A model generated the notes under the pieces. It had not been told where the DNA came from. It did not search any database and worked only from the letters and a program-made list of their open reading frames with translations. The position numbers and the translations under genes were made by a program. This document shows, piece by piece, positions 21,666 to 31,287 of a stretch of 64,000 bases of DNA (its first letter is position 1; each line of letters opens with the position of its first letter). The DNA comes from Winogradskyella sp. Lineage in GTDB: Bacteria > Bacteroidota > Bacteroidia > Flavobacteriales > Flavobacteriaceae. The stretch is from NCBI RefSeq assembly GCF_028289625.1, contig NZ_JANQOM010000032.1:1-64000 (forward strand). The letters are read 5' to 3'.

Positions 21666-22273
21666 TATAAGTCTTCTAGTAGAAGTAGGTACAAATTTTT
21701 AGCACTGCTCCCATAGGTAAGAAAATCTTTATCGTCAGCAGTCTTAAAATGCTTAATTGTTGTAATATTGGTTGGTATTTTAGTTTTACTCTTGGCTTTT
21801 ATGCCTTTTAATCCTTCTCCAATATTTTCAACAAATTGACTTGTGGTAGCATAAATGATAAAGTGTTCTGGTAGTTCCTTAAGTTTCTTTTCTGCTATTT
21901 GATTTGAGGAAATCAATAAAGAGCCATCATCCGAAATCAAATACTCACACGTTGAGAGGAAATAAGAGCTTTCGGAAATTTTAGTTGTGCTGTTAAGGTT
22001 AAAGTCCTTAAAAAGGGCAGATAAGCGCTCATCAATAAGAAAAACTTTATCGTTATGCCATTGGTTCTCATCTAAAATAGAATTGAAGCTATCTTTAACT
22101 TCATCCATATTTTCACAATACAAGAATTTACCACCATTAGCTTTGAAGTTTATGGTAAAGCGTTCATCAGCAGGTAACTTAATTTCGGGCATGTATTTGC
22201 CACGTTCTTGATTTGGTATTTGTTCTTCAGACTGATCAGATTTTTTTCCAAAGAGTTTACGAAATAAGCTCAT
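21665..22273 (-). CDS. LUD-domain (LutC/YkgG-like) protein
   Basis: 202 aa; CEYLISDDGSLLISSNQIAEKKLKELPEHFIIYATTSQFVENIGEGLKGI resembles LUD domain. Confidence 0.7.
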   Translation of the reverse strand: MSLFRKLFGKKSDQSEEQIPNQERGKYMPEIKLPADERFTINFKANGGKFLYCENMDEVKDSFNSILDENQWHNDKVFLIDERLSALFKDFNLNSTTKISESSYFLSTCEYLISDDGSLLISSNQIAEKKLKELPEHFIIYATTSQFVENIGEGLKGIKAKSKTKIPTNITTIKHFKTADDKDFLTYGSSAKNLYLLLLEDL

Positions 22274-22376
22274 TTAATGACTGCTAATAATCTATTTTAT
22301 GAGGGGAATACCCAAATATAAAAAAACTTAAATTAACATTCAGTCAATTTAAGCTTTTTATATGATTATAATACTT

Positions 22377-24320
22377 TTATTCTTCTTCTTCTGTAGTATC
22401 CTCTTTTTTATCAAAAGCACGTTTTCCAAAGATTTTTTCGAGATTATCCTTGAAAATCACTTCCTTATCTAGTAAAACCTCTGCAAGTTCTGTTAATTTA
22501 TCTTTGTTCTCTTCGAGAAGTCTAACGGCTCGATCGTATTGCTCCTCAATAATATCAGATATTTCTTTATCTATAAGTACAGCTGTTTCTTCACTGTAAG
22601 GCTTTGTAAATCCAAATTCAGATTGTCCGGAAGAGTCGTAGTAAGTAAGGTTGCCTACTTTATCGCTAAGGCCATAGATGGTCACCATGGCTCTTGCTTG
22701 CTTGGTCACCTTTTCTAAATCGCTAAGTGCACCTGTTGAAATCTTGCCAAAGATGACCTGCTCAGCTGCTCGTCCTCCTAATGCAGCACACATCTCATCT
22801 AACATTTGCTCAGGTCTTACGATAAGTCGCTCTTCGGGTAAGTACCAAGCCGCACCGAGTGAGCGTCCACGAGGGACAATTGTAACTTTTACAAGTGGGG
22901 CAGCATGTTCTAACATCCAACTTACAGTGGCATGGCCAGCTTCGTGGAAAGCAACCGCACGTTTTTCTTCTGGTGTGATGATTTTATTCTTCTTCTCTAA
23001 GCCACCAATAATTCTGTCCACGGCGTCCAAGAAATCTTGTTTGTTTACGGCTTTTTTTCCTTTTCTTGCAGCTATTAAAGCGGCCTCATTACAAACATTG
23101 GCAATATCTGCACCTGAAAAACCAGGGGTTTGTTTTGCTAAGAAATCAACATCGAGTTTTTCATCCTTTTTTAAAGGACGCAGATGAACCTCAAAAATTT
23201 CTTTACGCTCCCTAACATCTGGGAGATCGACATAAATCTGTCTGTCAAATCGACCAGCACGCATTAATGCATTATCTAAAACATCCGCTCTATTAGTGGC
23301 TGCCAAGACAATAACATTGGTGTTAGTGCCAAAACCATCCATTTCAGTTAATAATTGATTTAAGGTGTTTTCGCGTTCGTCATTTGATCCTGAAAAATTA
23401 TTCTTTCCTCTGGCTCTACCAATAGCATCTATTTCATCTATGAAAATGATTGAAGGAGATTTTTCTTTTGCTTGTTTAAATAAATCTCTTACACGTGAAG
23501 CTCCAACACCTACAAACATTTCAACAAAATCAGAGCCCGATAAGGAGAAGAACGGTACCTTAGCTTCACCAGCAACAGCCTTCGCCAATAATGTTTTACC
23601 AGTTCCCGGAGGTCCTACAAGCAAGGCACCTTTTGGTATTTTTCCACCTAAAGAAGTATATTTTTCGGGGAATTTTAAAAAATCAACGATTTCCTGAACT
23701 TCTTCTTTTGCTCCTTCTAAGCCGGCCACATCCTTAAAGGATGTTTTAGTATCCGACTTTTCGTCAAAAAGTTTGGCTTTGGACTTCCCTATATTAAAAA
23801 TCTGTCCTCCAGCTCCTCCTCCTGCACCTGAAGACATACGTCTCATTATGAAAATCCATACTCCGATTATTAAGATAAAAGGTAACAGGGTCAACAAGAA
23901 ATCACCCCAGACATTTTGTTCTGTCTCATACTTAACTTCAGTACTCAGGTTATTTTCTTCAATACTTTGTCTAATATCTTTTTCAAAATTCTGAAGATCA
24001 CCAAATTCGAACTTATAGTTTGGAATAGGCGTTACAGAAGGTAGAATCGATTTTGGTTTAGACTTTTTATGAATCTCTTGTTCTTGAGCTTCTTTGGTCA
24101 AATAAACTCGTGCCTCTCGTTTATTAACAATCTCAACCTTAGCCACATCTCCTCTGTCTAGGTATTCTAGAAACTGTGATGGTGTTGTTTGTGTACCTGT
24201 AGATCCACCGAAACCACCTGAGAATAACTGTATGGATAAAAATACTGCAATTATTACCCCATAAATCCAATACGGATTTACTTTAGGTTTTTTATTTAAA
24301 TTTTTATTGTCTTTTGCCAT
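22377..24320 (-). CDS. ftsH: ATP-dependent zinc metalloprotease FtsH
   Basis: 647 aa; [21 protein letters not shown]-region motifs, HEAGH zinc site. Confidence 0.99.
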   Translation of the reverse strand: MAKDNKNLNKKPKVNPYWIYGVIIAVFLSIQLFSGGFGGSTGTQTTPSQFLEYLDRGDVAKVEIVNKREARVYLTKEAQEQEIHKKSKPKSILPSVTPIPNYKFEFGDLQNFEKDIRQSIEENNLSTEVKYETEQNVWGDFLLTLLPFILIIGVWIFIMRRMSSGAGGGAGGQIFNIGKSKAKLFDEKSDTKTSFKDVAGLEGAKEEVQEIVDFLKFPEKYTSLGGKIPKGALLVGPPGTGKTLLAKAVAGEAKVPFFSLSGSDFVEMFVGVGASRVRDLFKQAKEKSPSIIFIDEIDAIGRARGKNNFSGSNDERENTLNQLLTEMDGFGTNTNVIVLAATNRADVLDNALMRAGRFDRQIYVDLPDVRERKEIFEVHLRPLKKDEKLDVDFLAKQTPGFSGADIANVCNEAALIAARKGKKAVNKQDFLDAVDRIIGGLEKKNKIITPEEKRAVAFHEAGHATVSWMLEHAAPLVKVTIVPRGRSLGAAWYLPEERLIVRPEQMLDEMCAALGGRAAEQVIFGKISTGALSDLEKVTKQARAMVTIYGLSDKVGNLTYYDSSGQSEFGFTKPYSEETAVLIDKEISDIIEEQYDRAVRLLEENKDKLTELAEVLLDKEVIFKDNLEKIFGKRAFDKKEDTTEEEE

Positions 24321-24352
24321 TTTGTTGCCGCGAATGCGGTACTCTTTTTTGT

Positions 24353-24724
24353 TTAATAACTCGTTTCTATTTGCGTCATTTTAGCGTCTCCCCAAAGACT
24401 TTCAATGTCATAATAATCTCTGATGTGTTTCTGAAATATGTGAACAACAACATTAACATAGTCCATTAAAATCCATTCTGCATTATCTTTACCTTCTATG
24501 TGCCAAGGCTTGTCTTTAGTGGTTTTGCTAACTTGTTTTTGTATGGAGTTGACGATTGCGTTAACTTGTGTGTTTGAAGTGCCTTCACAAACTATAAAAT
24601 AATCACAAACCGTATTTTCAATATCTCTTAAATCTAAAATTGTAATTTCTTTTCCTTTGACCTCTTCTATTCCACCAATAATTGTTGTAATGAGTTGGTC
24701 TGCACTAGTTTTGTCTTTCGTCAT
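24353..24724 (-). CDS. rsfS: Ribosome silencing factor RsfS
   Basis: 123 aa; GKEITILDLRDIENTVCDYFIVCEGTSNTQVNAI; WILMDYVNVVVHIF. Confidence 0.95.
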   Translation of the reverse strand: MTKDKTSADQLITTIIGGIEEVKGKEITILDLRDIENTVCDYFIVCEGTSNTQVNAIVNSIQKQVSKTTKDKPWHIEGKDNAEWILMDYVNVVVHIFQKHIRDYYDIESLWGDAKMTQIETSY

Positions 24725-24744
24725 TAAATTGAATTAAATTTATG

Positions 24745-24752
24745 CAAAGTTA
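24745..24752 (-). promoter_or_regulatory. Bacteroidetes -7 element upstream of rsfS
   Basis: caaagtta on + strand = TAACTTTG on - strand, 20 nt from the rsfS start. Confidence 0.5.
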
Positions 24753-24817
24753 TTATTTTTTTAGTTCTTGTAGGTTCTAATTCTCATAAGAAAACTATAA
24801 AATACTACGCCATTTAA

Positions 24818-25549
24818 ATGTTTATAATCAAACTTGATGCCACCGATTCTACAAATACGTATCTAAAGGATATGGCATCAGTTGCTATGCCAAAAGATTA
24901 TACAGTTGTTGTTGCCGAACAGCAGACTTCTGGGAGAGGACAAATGGGAACCCAATGGGATGCTGAGATAGGTAAAAACCTTACCGTTAGTGTGTTTAAG
25001 AAGTTTGCGAATTTTAAAGTAGAAAATCAGTTTTATATCAGCATGGCAGTATCTTTGGCGATTTGTAAAGCACTTAAGTCATTTAAAATCCCAAAACTAT
25101 ACATTAAGTGGCCTAACGACATTTTGTCAGCAAACCAAAAAATATGTGGGATTTTAATAGAAAATGTCATTAAAAACAATAAATTCAAAGGTTGTATTAT
25201 AGGTTTTGGGCTCAATGTAAATCAAAAGTTTTTTAACGATTTACCTAGGGCCTCATCTATGAGTCTATTAACTGGAATTATCTATAATAAAGATGAAGTC
25301 TTATCCAAAATTTTGAACGCACTTCAATTCTATTTCAAGATGCTAGAATCTCATAAATATGAAGAGTTAAAGACACAATATGAACGACTTCTGTTCCGCA
25401 AAGGAAAACCTTCAACATTCAAGTGTGTCAATAACAAAACATTTTCTGGTATTATACAAGGTATATCAGAAACTGGAAAACTCGTCCTTTGGATGGAAGA
25501 TGATGTGGTTAAAACTTTTGATTTAAAGGAGGTAACCTTGCTGTACTAA
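24818..25549 (+). CDS. birA: Biotin--[acetyl-CoA-carboxylase] ligase
   Basis: 243 aa; LDATDSTNTYLKDM, AEQQTSGRGQMGTQWDAEIGKNLTVSV, KWPNDILSANQKICGILIE. Confidence 0.95.
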   Translation: MFIIKLDATDSTNTYLKDMASVAMPKDYTVVVAEQQTSGRGQMGTQWDAEIGKNLTVSVFKKFANFKVENQFYISMAVSLAICKALKSFKIPKLYIKWPNDILSANQKICGILIENVIKNNKFKGCIIGFGLNVNQKFFNDLPRASSMSLLTGIIYNKDEVLSKILNALQFYFKMLESHKYEELKTQYERLLFRKGKPSTFKCVNNKTFSGIIQGISETGKLVLWMEDDVVKTFDLKEVTLLY

Positions 25550-25941
25550 AACACGGTTTTCATGTTAGTAGCCAAAGTCTCAATAAACTTGCTAATAGGT
25601 CCTTTAATCATCATAGCCATCATAGCGTTAAATTCACCATTGAAAATCAATTGAACTTCACTTTTATTGGCGTCAATTTCGGTGATAGTTCCAGTAAGCG
25701 AAAAATCCAATTTTCCTCCTGCAGCACCCAATACAACTTTGTTATTTGGATTAGCTTGCTTCTTCTTCAAGGTAATTTCTGGCATCCCTTTTAATGCAAA
25801 AAGAAATGTGTCTTCTTCTAATACCTCAAACTTACTAATGTTTTCAGGCATTAAACTTTCAAAATTCTTTATATCAGATAAAAAACTAAATGTGTCTTCT
25901 GCCGATTTATCTAATGTAACTTTAGGTGATTCTAGATTCAT
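25546..25941 (-). CDS. SRPBCC-family (START-like) protein
   Basis: 131 aa; LDKSAEDTFSFLSDIKNFESLMPENISKFEVLEED; stop codons overlap convergently with birA. Confidence 0.7.
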   Translation of the reverse strand: MNLESPKVTLDKSAEDTFSFLSDIKNFESLMPENISKFEVLEEDTFLFALKGMPEITLKKKQANPNNKVVLGAAGGKLDFSLTGTITEIDANKSEVQLIFNGEFNAMMAMMIKGPISKFIETLATNMKTVF

Positions 25942-25966
25942 TTATTTCTGTTTTTGAAAGTGTATA

Positions 25967-26611
25967 TCAATTAGCGTTCCATTCACTTGGATTGGAGTTC
26001 CATTGTGCTAAAATGTCTTGTTCTTTTTTAGTGATATAGTTGGTATCTAAAGCTTGCTCTAAAAGATTTTCATAATTACCCAGGGTGTGGAGTTCCACTT
26101 TGGCATCATGAAAATTTTTTGTGGCTACATCAAATCCATAAGAAAAAATAGCAACCATACCTTTAATGTTAACTTCAGCTTCTTTAAGAGCATTTACAGC
26201 ATTTAAGCTACTTTTTCCTGTGCTTATTAAATCCTCTATAACTACTACCGACTGTCCTTTTTCTACATGGCCTTCAATTTGGTTTTTGCGACCATGATTT
26301 TTAGCTTCGGGTCTTACATAAACAAAAGGGAGATTTAGATATTCTGCAACCAAAGCTCCAATACCAATTGCACCAGTAGCTACACCAGCAATAACATCGG
26401 GTTTGCCATAATGGGCTTCAATATGTTTAGCCATAGTTTCTCTTATATAATTCCTAATTAAAGGATAAGAAAGAACGATTCTGTTGTCACAATAAATTGG
26501 CGATTTCCATCCCGATGCCCATGTAAATGGGTTATTGGGTTGTAATTTTATGGCATTTATTTGCAATAAAACTTCAGCGGTTTTTTTTGCAGTTTCTTTA
26601 TTAAAAATCAT
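25967..26611 (-). CDS. pyrE: Orotate phosphoribosyltransferase
   Basis: 214 aa; FTWASGWKSPIYCDNRIVLSYP; VVVIEDLISTGKSSLNAV PRPP motif. Confidence 0.97.
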   Translation of the reverse strand: MIFNKETAKKTAEVLLQINAIKLQPNNPFTWASGWKSPIYCDNRIVLSYPLIRNYIRETMAKHIEAHYGKPDVIAGVATGAIGIGALVAEYLNLPFVYVRPEAKNHGRKNQIEGHVEKGQSVVVIEDLISTGKSSLNAVNALKEAEVNIKGMVAIFSYGFDVATKNFHDAKVELHTLGNYENLLEQALDTNYITKKEQDILAQWNSNPSEWNAN

Positions 26612-26615
26612 TTTG

Positions 26616-26623
26616 CAAAACTA
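26616..26623 (-). promoter_or_regulatory. Bacteroidetes -7 element upstream of pyrE
   Basis: caaaacta on + strand = TAGTTTTG on - strand, only 4 nt from the pyrE start (short-leader transcript). Confidence 0.5.
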
Positions 26624-26730
26624 ATGAATTTTATAAGCTTTAGAATTTTAACTGAAATTAATTGTAAATTAAAAAGAGTTTCGTAAAAAATAATACTTTT
26701 ACATTAGCTAAGTTATAACTTACCAAATCC

Positions 26731-27312
26731 ATGTACACCATTTATGTAGGTGATAAACCTATTATTCTGACTACAGAAGTCAAGAAAGAAACTGATTTTA
26801 AGTCTTTTCTTTTGAAATCTGTCAATATTGGGAAAGTGATTAAGACACTTAGCAATACAGATTTAAAAGCTGTCCATTTAATACATGATAATCCTGATAA
26901 ACTTTTAAAGCATTTTTTAAAATTATTACCCAATGTAATTGCGGGCGGTGGTAAGGTTTATAATGCTAGAAATGAAGTATTGTTCATCTACAGAAATAGC
27001 AAATGGGATTTACCAAAAGGAAAAGTGGAGCAAAGAGAGTCTATTAAAGAGACTGCTATTCGTGAGGTTGAAGAAGAAACCGGAGTTAAGGGACTAAAAA
27101 TTACTAAATCGTTATCCACAACCTATCATATTTTTAAACGAAACGGTAAGCATAAAATTAAGATAACCTATTGGTTTGAAATGAAGACTAATTTTGAAGG
27201 TAAGTTACATCCACAAGAAAAAGAAGGCATTACCGAAGTAAAATGGCTAGATAATAAAGCGTCTCAAAAAGCCCTAGAAAATAGCTACGCAAATATCAAA
27301 ATATTAGTTTAA
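26731..27312 (+). CDS. NUDIX hydrolase
   Basis: 193 aa; GKVEQRESIKETAIREVEEETGV matches the Nudix box GX5EX7REUXEEXGU. Confidence 0.92.
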   Translation: MYTIYVGDKPIILTTEVKKETDFKSFLLKSVNIGKVIKTLSNTDLKAVHLIHDNPDKLLKHFLKLLPNVIAGGGKVYNARNEVLFIYRNSKWDLPKGKVEQRESIKETAIREVEEETGVKGLKITKSLSTTYHIFKRNGKHKIKITYWFEMKTNFEGKLHPQEKEGITEVKWLDNKASQKALENSYANIKILV

Positions 27313-27438
27313 TCGGTTTATCAGCAAAAAACTACTTTTCATCCGATTTCTTGTTAATAATTCTTAAATTTTAAAAGGGTGCAAACCATCGATTTATATT
27401 TTGTTTAACTTTATTGAAAAATAATTAAACAAAAAGCA

Positions 27439-29361
27439 ATGAAAAACAAGTTACTTCTAGAGACCCCAAATCTAAAAGTCAACCTATTTGTTTTATTTTT
27501 TAGTTTTTTAACACTTGGTTTAGCTCAAAATAAATCTCGATGGTGTGGTGACATTGAGGGTTTTGAATTTACCAACGGACACGAATCAGTCCATATTGAT
27601 AACAGTGGAACTTATGAAATTTCAGAACTGCCAGATGAGTTCTATCTTAATGCTAATATTGATGGTTACTCACAAAGCCTTAGATATAAGGTACAAAATT
27701 TAGATACTGGTCAAGTTTATCAAATTATTGAAAATGTGTTACCATATACATTTCCTGCAGGAGGTAATACTTGGAACTTAGGAACAGGAACTTATAAAGT
27801 TACGGCGAATCTATATAGGCGTAATCGGGCTAGAGGACGGACTTGTGATAGAGATATTATAACATTCACCATTACAGAATCGGAAGAGTGCTTGACGGAT
27901 GCCGGGACCTTGACGGCGACAGAGACACAGGTCTGTTCCACGGGCGAGGCGACGATATCAGCCCATCCCAACGGAGATGCCTTTGTACCGGAAGGCTTCA
28001 GTACGCTGTTCGTGCTGACCAGAGGAGAAGGCCTTGTCATTGAACAGGTAGGCCCATCACCGGAGTTTACGGTAACGGGCGGAGGAGACTATACGATCCA
28101 CACGTTTGTCTATCCAACGGGCTTGGACTTGAGTATCGTCCAGCTGGGCATCACTACGGGCTTCGATGTCAACGGTTTATTGATTCAGGGCGGAGGAGAG
28201 CTGTGCGCCTCTTTGGACGTAGCGGGAGCACCTGTGCACATTACGAATCCCGACGCAGGGACCTTGACGGCCGATGAGGGCAACGTTACACTGGAAGGAG
28301 GGTCCGCAACGATATCAGCTACACCGAACGGTGATGCGAACCAGCCGGAGGGCTACAGCACGTTGTTCGTATTGACGCAAGGCGAAGGCCTAGTGATACT
28401 GCAGGTAAGCGGAACCCCAGAGTTTACGGTTACGGAGGCAGGCGATTATACGATCCACACGTTGGTCTATCCAACGGGCTTGGACCTGAGCATCGTGCAG
28501 TTGGGAGTGACCACTGGCTTTGATGTCAACGGTTTATTGGTACAAGGTGGCGGCCACTTATGTGCGGCATTGGACGTACCTGGAGCACCGATACATGTTG
28601 AAGAGGAAGAAGAATGTACTGCGTTTTCAGGAACATTATATTCAAATCATCCTATTCAGTGCTTAGATGGAGGTGTTGCAACAATATATGCTGAAATAGC
28701 AGACCAACCAGTAATTCCTCAAGGATTTTCTCAAATTTTTGTTTTAACTAACGCCTTCAATTTGACCATCCTTAATGTTTCTAATACTCCTCAATTTGAC
28801 GTAACTAATGTAGGCTTTTATAGAATTCATAGTTTGGTATATAATCCAAATACATTGGATTTGAGCATCGTCCAATTTGGTGTAACCACTGCATTTGATG
28901 TACTACCATTATTACAACAAGATGGCGGTGATATCTGTGCATCATTAGAAGTTAGGGCTCCTGTAAGTTTAGTTTTACCAAGGTTTTTCTGTAAAATTTT
29001 CAGTAATGTCTTTAGAAGTAACAAAAGCTCAAATCCGGATGTTGAAATTGTAAATAACTTGATAAATCAATTTGATAGTTATGACAGTTTCGAAAAATCA
29101 ATGTTGGGTGAATTAACGGAGACTTCAGTATATCCAAATCCTGTAAGATCTAACTTGAATATTAAAACAAAATTATTAGAAGACGAAACCATTAACTATT
29201 CAATAATAGATTTGCAAGGACGCTTACTAAAACGTGGAGTTATTACAACATTATCTAATGGTACACATCAATTAGATATGAGTAATCTAAATAATGGGAC
29301 ATATATTGTTCAACTTAACTCAGAATTTAGAAACTTCACTACCAAAGTTCAAGTATTTTAA
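27439..29361 (+). CDS. Secreted repeat protein with type IX secretion C-terminal sorting domain
   Basis: 640 aa; signal peptide; three tandem repeats of about 115 aa; CTD SVYPNPVRSNLNI...YSIIDLQGRLLKRG...GTYIVQLNSEFRNFTTKVQVF. Confidence 0.85.
   Translation: MKNKLLLETPNLKVNLFVLFFSFLTLGLAQNKSRWCGDIEGFEFTNGHESVHIDNSGTYEISELPDEFYLNANIDGYSQSLRYKVQNLDTGQVYQIIENVLPYTFPAGGNTWNLGTGTYKVTANLYRRNRARGRTCDRDIITFTITESEECLTDAGTLTATETQVCSTGEATISAHPNGDAFVPEGFSTLFVLTRGEGLVIEQVGPSPEFTVTGGGDYTIHTFVYPTGLDLSIVQLGITTGFDVNGLLIQGGGELCASLDVAGAPVHITNPDAGTLTADEGNVTLEGGSATISATPNGDANQPEGYSTLFVLTQGEGLVILQVSGTPEFTVTEAGDYTIHTLVYPTGLDLSIVQLGVTTGFDVNGLLVQGGGHLCAALDVPGAPIHVEEEEECTAFSGTLYSNHPIQCLDGGVATIYAEIADQPVIPQGFSQIFVLTNAFNLTILNVSNTPQFDVTNVGFYRIHSLVYNPNTLDLSIVQFGVTTAFDVLPLLQQDGGDICASLEVRAPVSLVLPRFFCKIFSNVFRSNKSSNPDVEIVNNLINQFDSYDSFEKSMLGELTETSVYPNPVRSNLNIKTKLLEDETINYSIIDLQGRLLKRGVITTLSNGTHQLDMSNLNNGTYIVQLNSEFRNFTTKVQVF
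27898..28968 (+). repeat. Three tandem in-frame domain repeats (about 345-360 bp each)
   Basis: R1 27898-28251 (DAGTLTATE...), R2 28252-28611 (DAGTLTADE...), R3 28624-28968 (FSGTLYSNH...); shared YTIHTxVYPTGLDLSIVQLGxTTGFDVNGLLxQGGGxLCAxLDVxGAP. Confidence 0.9.
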
Positions 29362-29392
29362 TAGCATTTATAATTACGACAACTTAGGTTTT

Positions 29393-29418
29393 AAAGCCAC
29401 CATTTAGGTGGCTTTTTA
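29393..29418. terminator. Bidirectional terminator between convergent genes
   Basis: aaagccacc-attta-ggtggcttt with flanking T/A. Confidence 0.75.
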
Positions 29419-29422
29419 GTTT

Positions 29423-31174
29423 TTATTTAACTCGGTAAACAGGATACCGCAAATGTGCTTTTTCGTAGTACTTGCTCTTTTTATGGATCCAATCGAGTTG
29501 CGCATACCAGTTATTAGCAAACGCTTCATCATAGCTTAGCATTATATTGTATTCGATCTGTAATTTCGGATTAGCTTTTAAGAGCTGTTTTGCTTTATCT
29601 TCCCATACATATGGAGAAAACCCCTCTTTTTGTTGTAAAATGGTATCAAAGAAATTCCAATTAAAAAAGGAATCTGGCGCAGTAGGTTCTAAGGTTTCTA
29701 ATAAATAGCGAATTGCTTTTTGGTCGGTCTTTACTAAATAATCTCCTTGTCTAAAGGTTAAGGTTTCTTCAGAGGATTTTACTTTGGTATTATAGTGCTG
29801 ATAGTGGCCTTCATAAGCTGATCGTCTCGTATTATAATCACCAATTTTATAAGACTCAACTTTTAAGAGGGTATCTTTTTCAAATGTTTTTAATTCTACC
29901 TTGTTGATTTTCAATAAATCAATGACATCGTGCCACCCTTGAGGAATAACATAAGCTTTAGGAATAGTAATTTCAGATGCTGGGACAAAATAATTTTGAT
30001 AGGTGACATCCTTTATAAATGGCTTTGATCTATCATATTTTAAGCGTTGTGCTCCGGTTAGATCACTTGGCACCATAGTGCCTTCATAACCTTTGAATTT
30101 TAAAGTCGAGGATTTTGTGGTGTCGACGGACCAGGTCAATGGATAGGTGCTGCCTGCTGACCATGTTTTAGCTTGTGCGTTTCTAAGCTCTGTAATTCTG
30201 GCTCCTAGCTCATCAGTAATCTCTAGCATACTCTTCATAAGTTCATAAGTGCCCTCAACACGCTGCTTATAAGGTTTTAGCATATGTGTTTCGACCATCA
30301 TTCCCAAAGTATTGAATAAGGTTGTATAACCCGTAGAGTAGCGTGGCGAATCCATAAATTGCGAAAAACCAGATTCTGGAGTACGATTATATACATTAAC
30401 ATAAGGAGTAATGTCCCAGGATTTTGCTTTGAGCTTTTGTTCTAATGAAGGCATTATGTTATTATGAAGATAATTCCCCAAGGGACCACCTAATTTATTA
30501 TGTTGGGTAAATAAATGGGTTAAAGTATACTGATAATCTGCACCGTTACTGACGTGATTGTCTATAAAAACATCTGGTTGAATCATATGGAATATTTGTG
30601 CAAAAGTTTTTGCGTTTTTTGTATCACATTTTATAAAATCCCTATTTAGATCATAGTTGCGTGCATTTCCTCTAAACCCATATGCTTTTGGACCATTTTG
30701 ATTGGTTCTTGTTCCCGAATTTCTATTTAAACTACCGCCAACATTATAAATGGGTATGGTCACTAAAATAGTATGCTTTGGTGCTTCAATTGTACCATTA
30801 GCTAAATCTCTAAATAGCATCATCGTTGCATCTATACCATCTGATTCGCCAGGATGTATGCCATTATTTATCAGTATAATTCTATGGTCGGTTCTTAGTT
30901 TTTCAAAATTATCACCAGATCTGCTCATGTTTAAGGTAACAATATGCAATGGTTTGCCAGAGTCTGTCTCACCGATTTCTCTAATCGAAATTTCTTTATA
31001 GCTATCAGCTAAATCCGTGTAATATTGAATGGTTTCTTCATAAGTCGCTGTTTCCAGTCCATTACTCTTTTCAAAAACAGTTGTGAAATCAATATCGGAT
31101 GTATCCCGACCATTTTTTTTTGAATTTTCTGAACAGGAGGTTAGGATAAAAAGAAAGATTAGAAGTTTTTTCAT
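29423..31174 (-). CDS. M14 family zinc carboxypeptidase, lipoprotein
   Basis: 583 aa; lipobox ILTSC; HPGESDGIDATMML (HxxE) and VFIDNHVSNGADYQYT. Confidence 0.85.
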   Translation of the reverse strand: MKKLLIFLFILTSCSENSKKNGRDTSDIDFTTVFEKSNGLETATYEETIQYYTDLADSYKEISIREIGETDSGKPLHIVTLNMSRSGDNFEKLRTDHRIILINNGIHPGESDGIDATMMLFRDLANGTIEAPKHTILVTIPIYNVGGSLNRNSGTRTNQNGPKAYGFRGNARNYDLNRDFIKCDTKNAKTFAQIFHMIQPDVFIDNHVSNGADYQYTLTHLFTQHNKLGGPLGNYLHNNIMPSLEQKLKAKSWDITPYVNVYNRTPESGFSQFMDSPRYSTGYTTLFNTLGMMVETHMLKPYKQRVEGTYELMKSMLEITDELGARITELRNAQAKTWSAGSTYPLTWSVDTTKSSTLKFKGYEGTMVPSDLTGAQRLKYDRSKPFIKDVTYQNYFVPASEITIPKAYVIPQGWHDVIDLLKINKVELKTFEKDTLLKVESYKIGDYNTRRSAYEGHYQHYNTKVKSSEETLTFRQGDYLVKTDQKAIRYLLETLEPTAPDSFFNWNFFDTILQQKEGFSPYVWEDKAKQLLKANPKLQIEYNIMLSYDEAFANNWYAQLDWIHKKSKYYEKAHLRYPVYRVK

Positions 31175-31257
31175 AACGTATGTGATTGAGTTTCAAACTT
31201 ACAGCTTTTAAGCCATAAATATTGTGAATATCGTAAAATTCAGATAAGAAAAAAGAC

Positions 31258-31265
31258 TAATTTTG
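31258..31265 (+). promoter_or_regulatory. Bacteroidetes -7 element upstream of ctlX
   Basis: TAATTTTG 23 nt upstream of the ATG at 31288. Confidence 0.5.
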
Positions 31266-31287
31266 CATCACTTTCAAAAGTTCAATA

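Noticed and set aside
22678-23187. Plus-strand ORFs of 169 aa and 110 aa opposite ftsH
   Set aside because: Lie wholly antisense to well-conserved FtsH; low-complexity shadow translations.
27898-28968. Mobile-element explanation (integron/IS) for the GC-rich block
   Set aside because: The block stays in frame within one ORF, and no transposase, attC-like site or target-site duplication was identified; treated as domain-cassette exchange instead.
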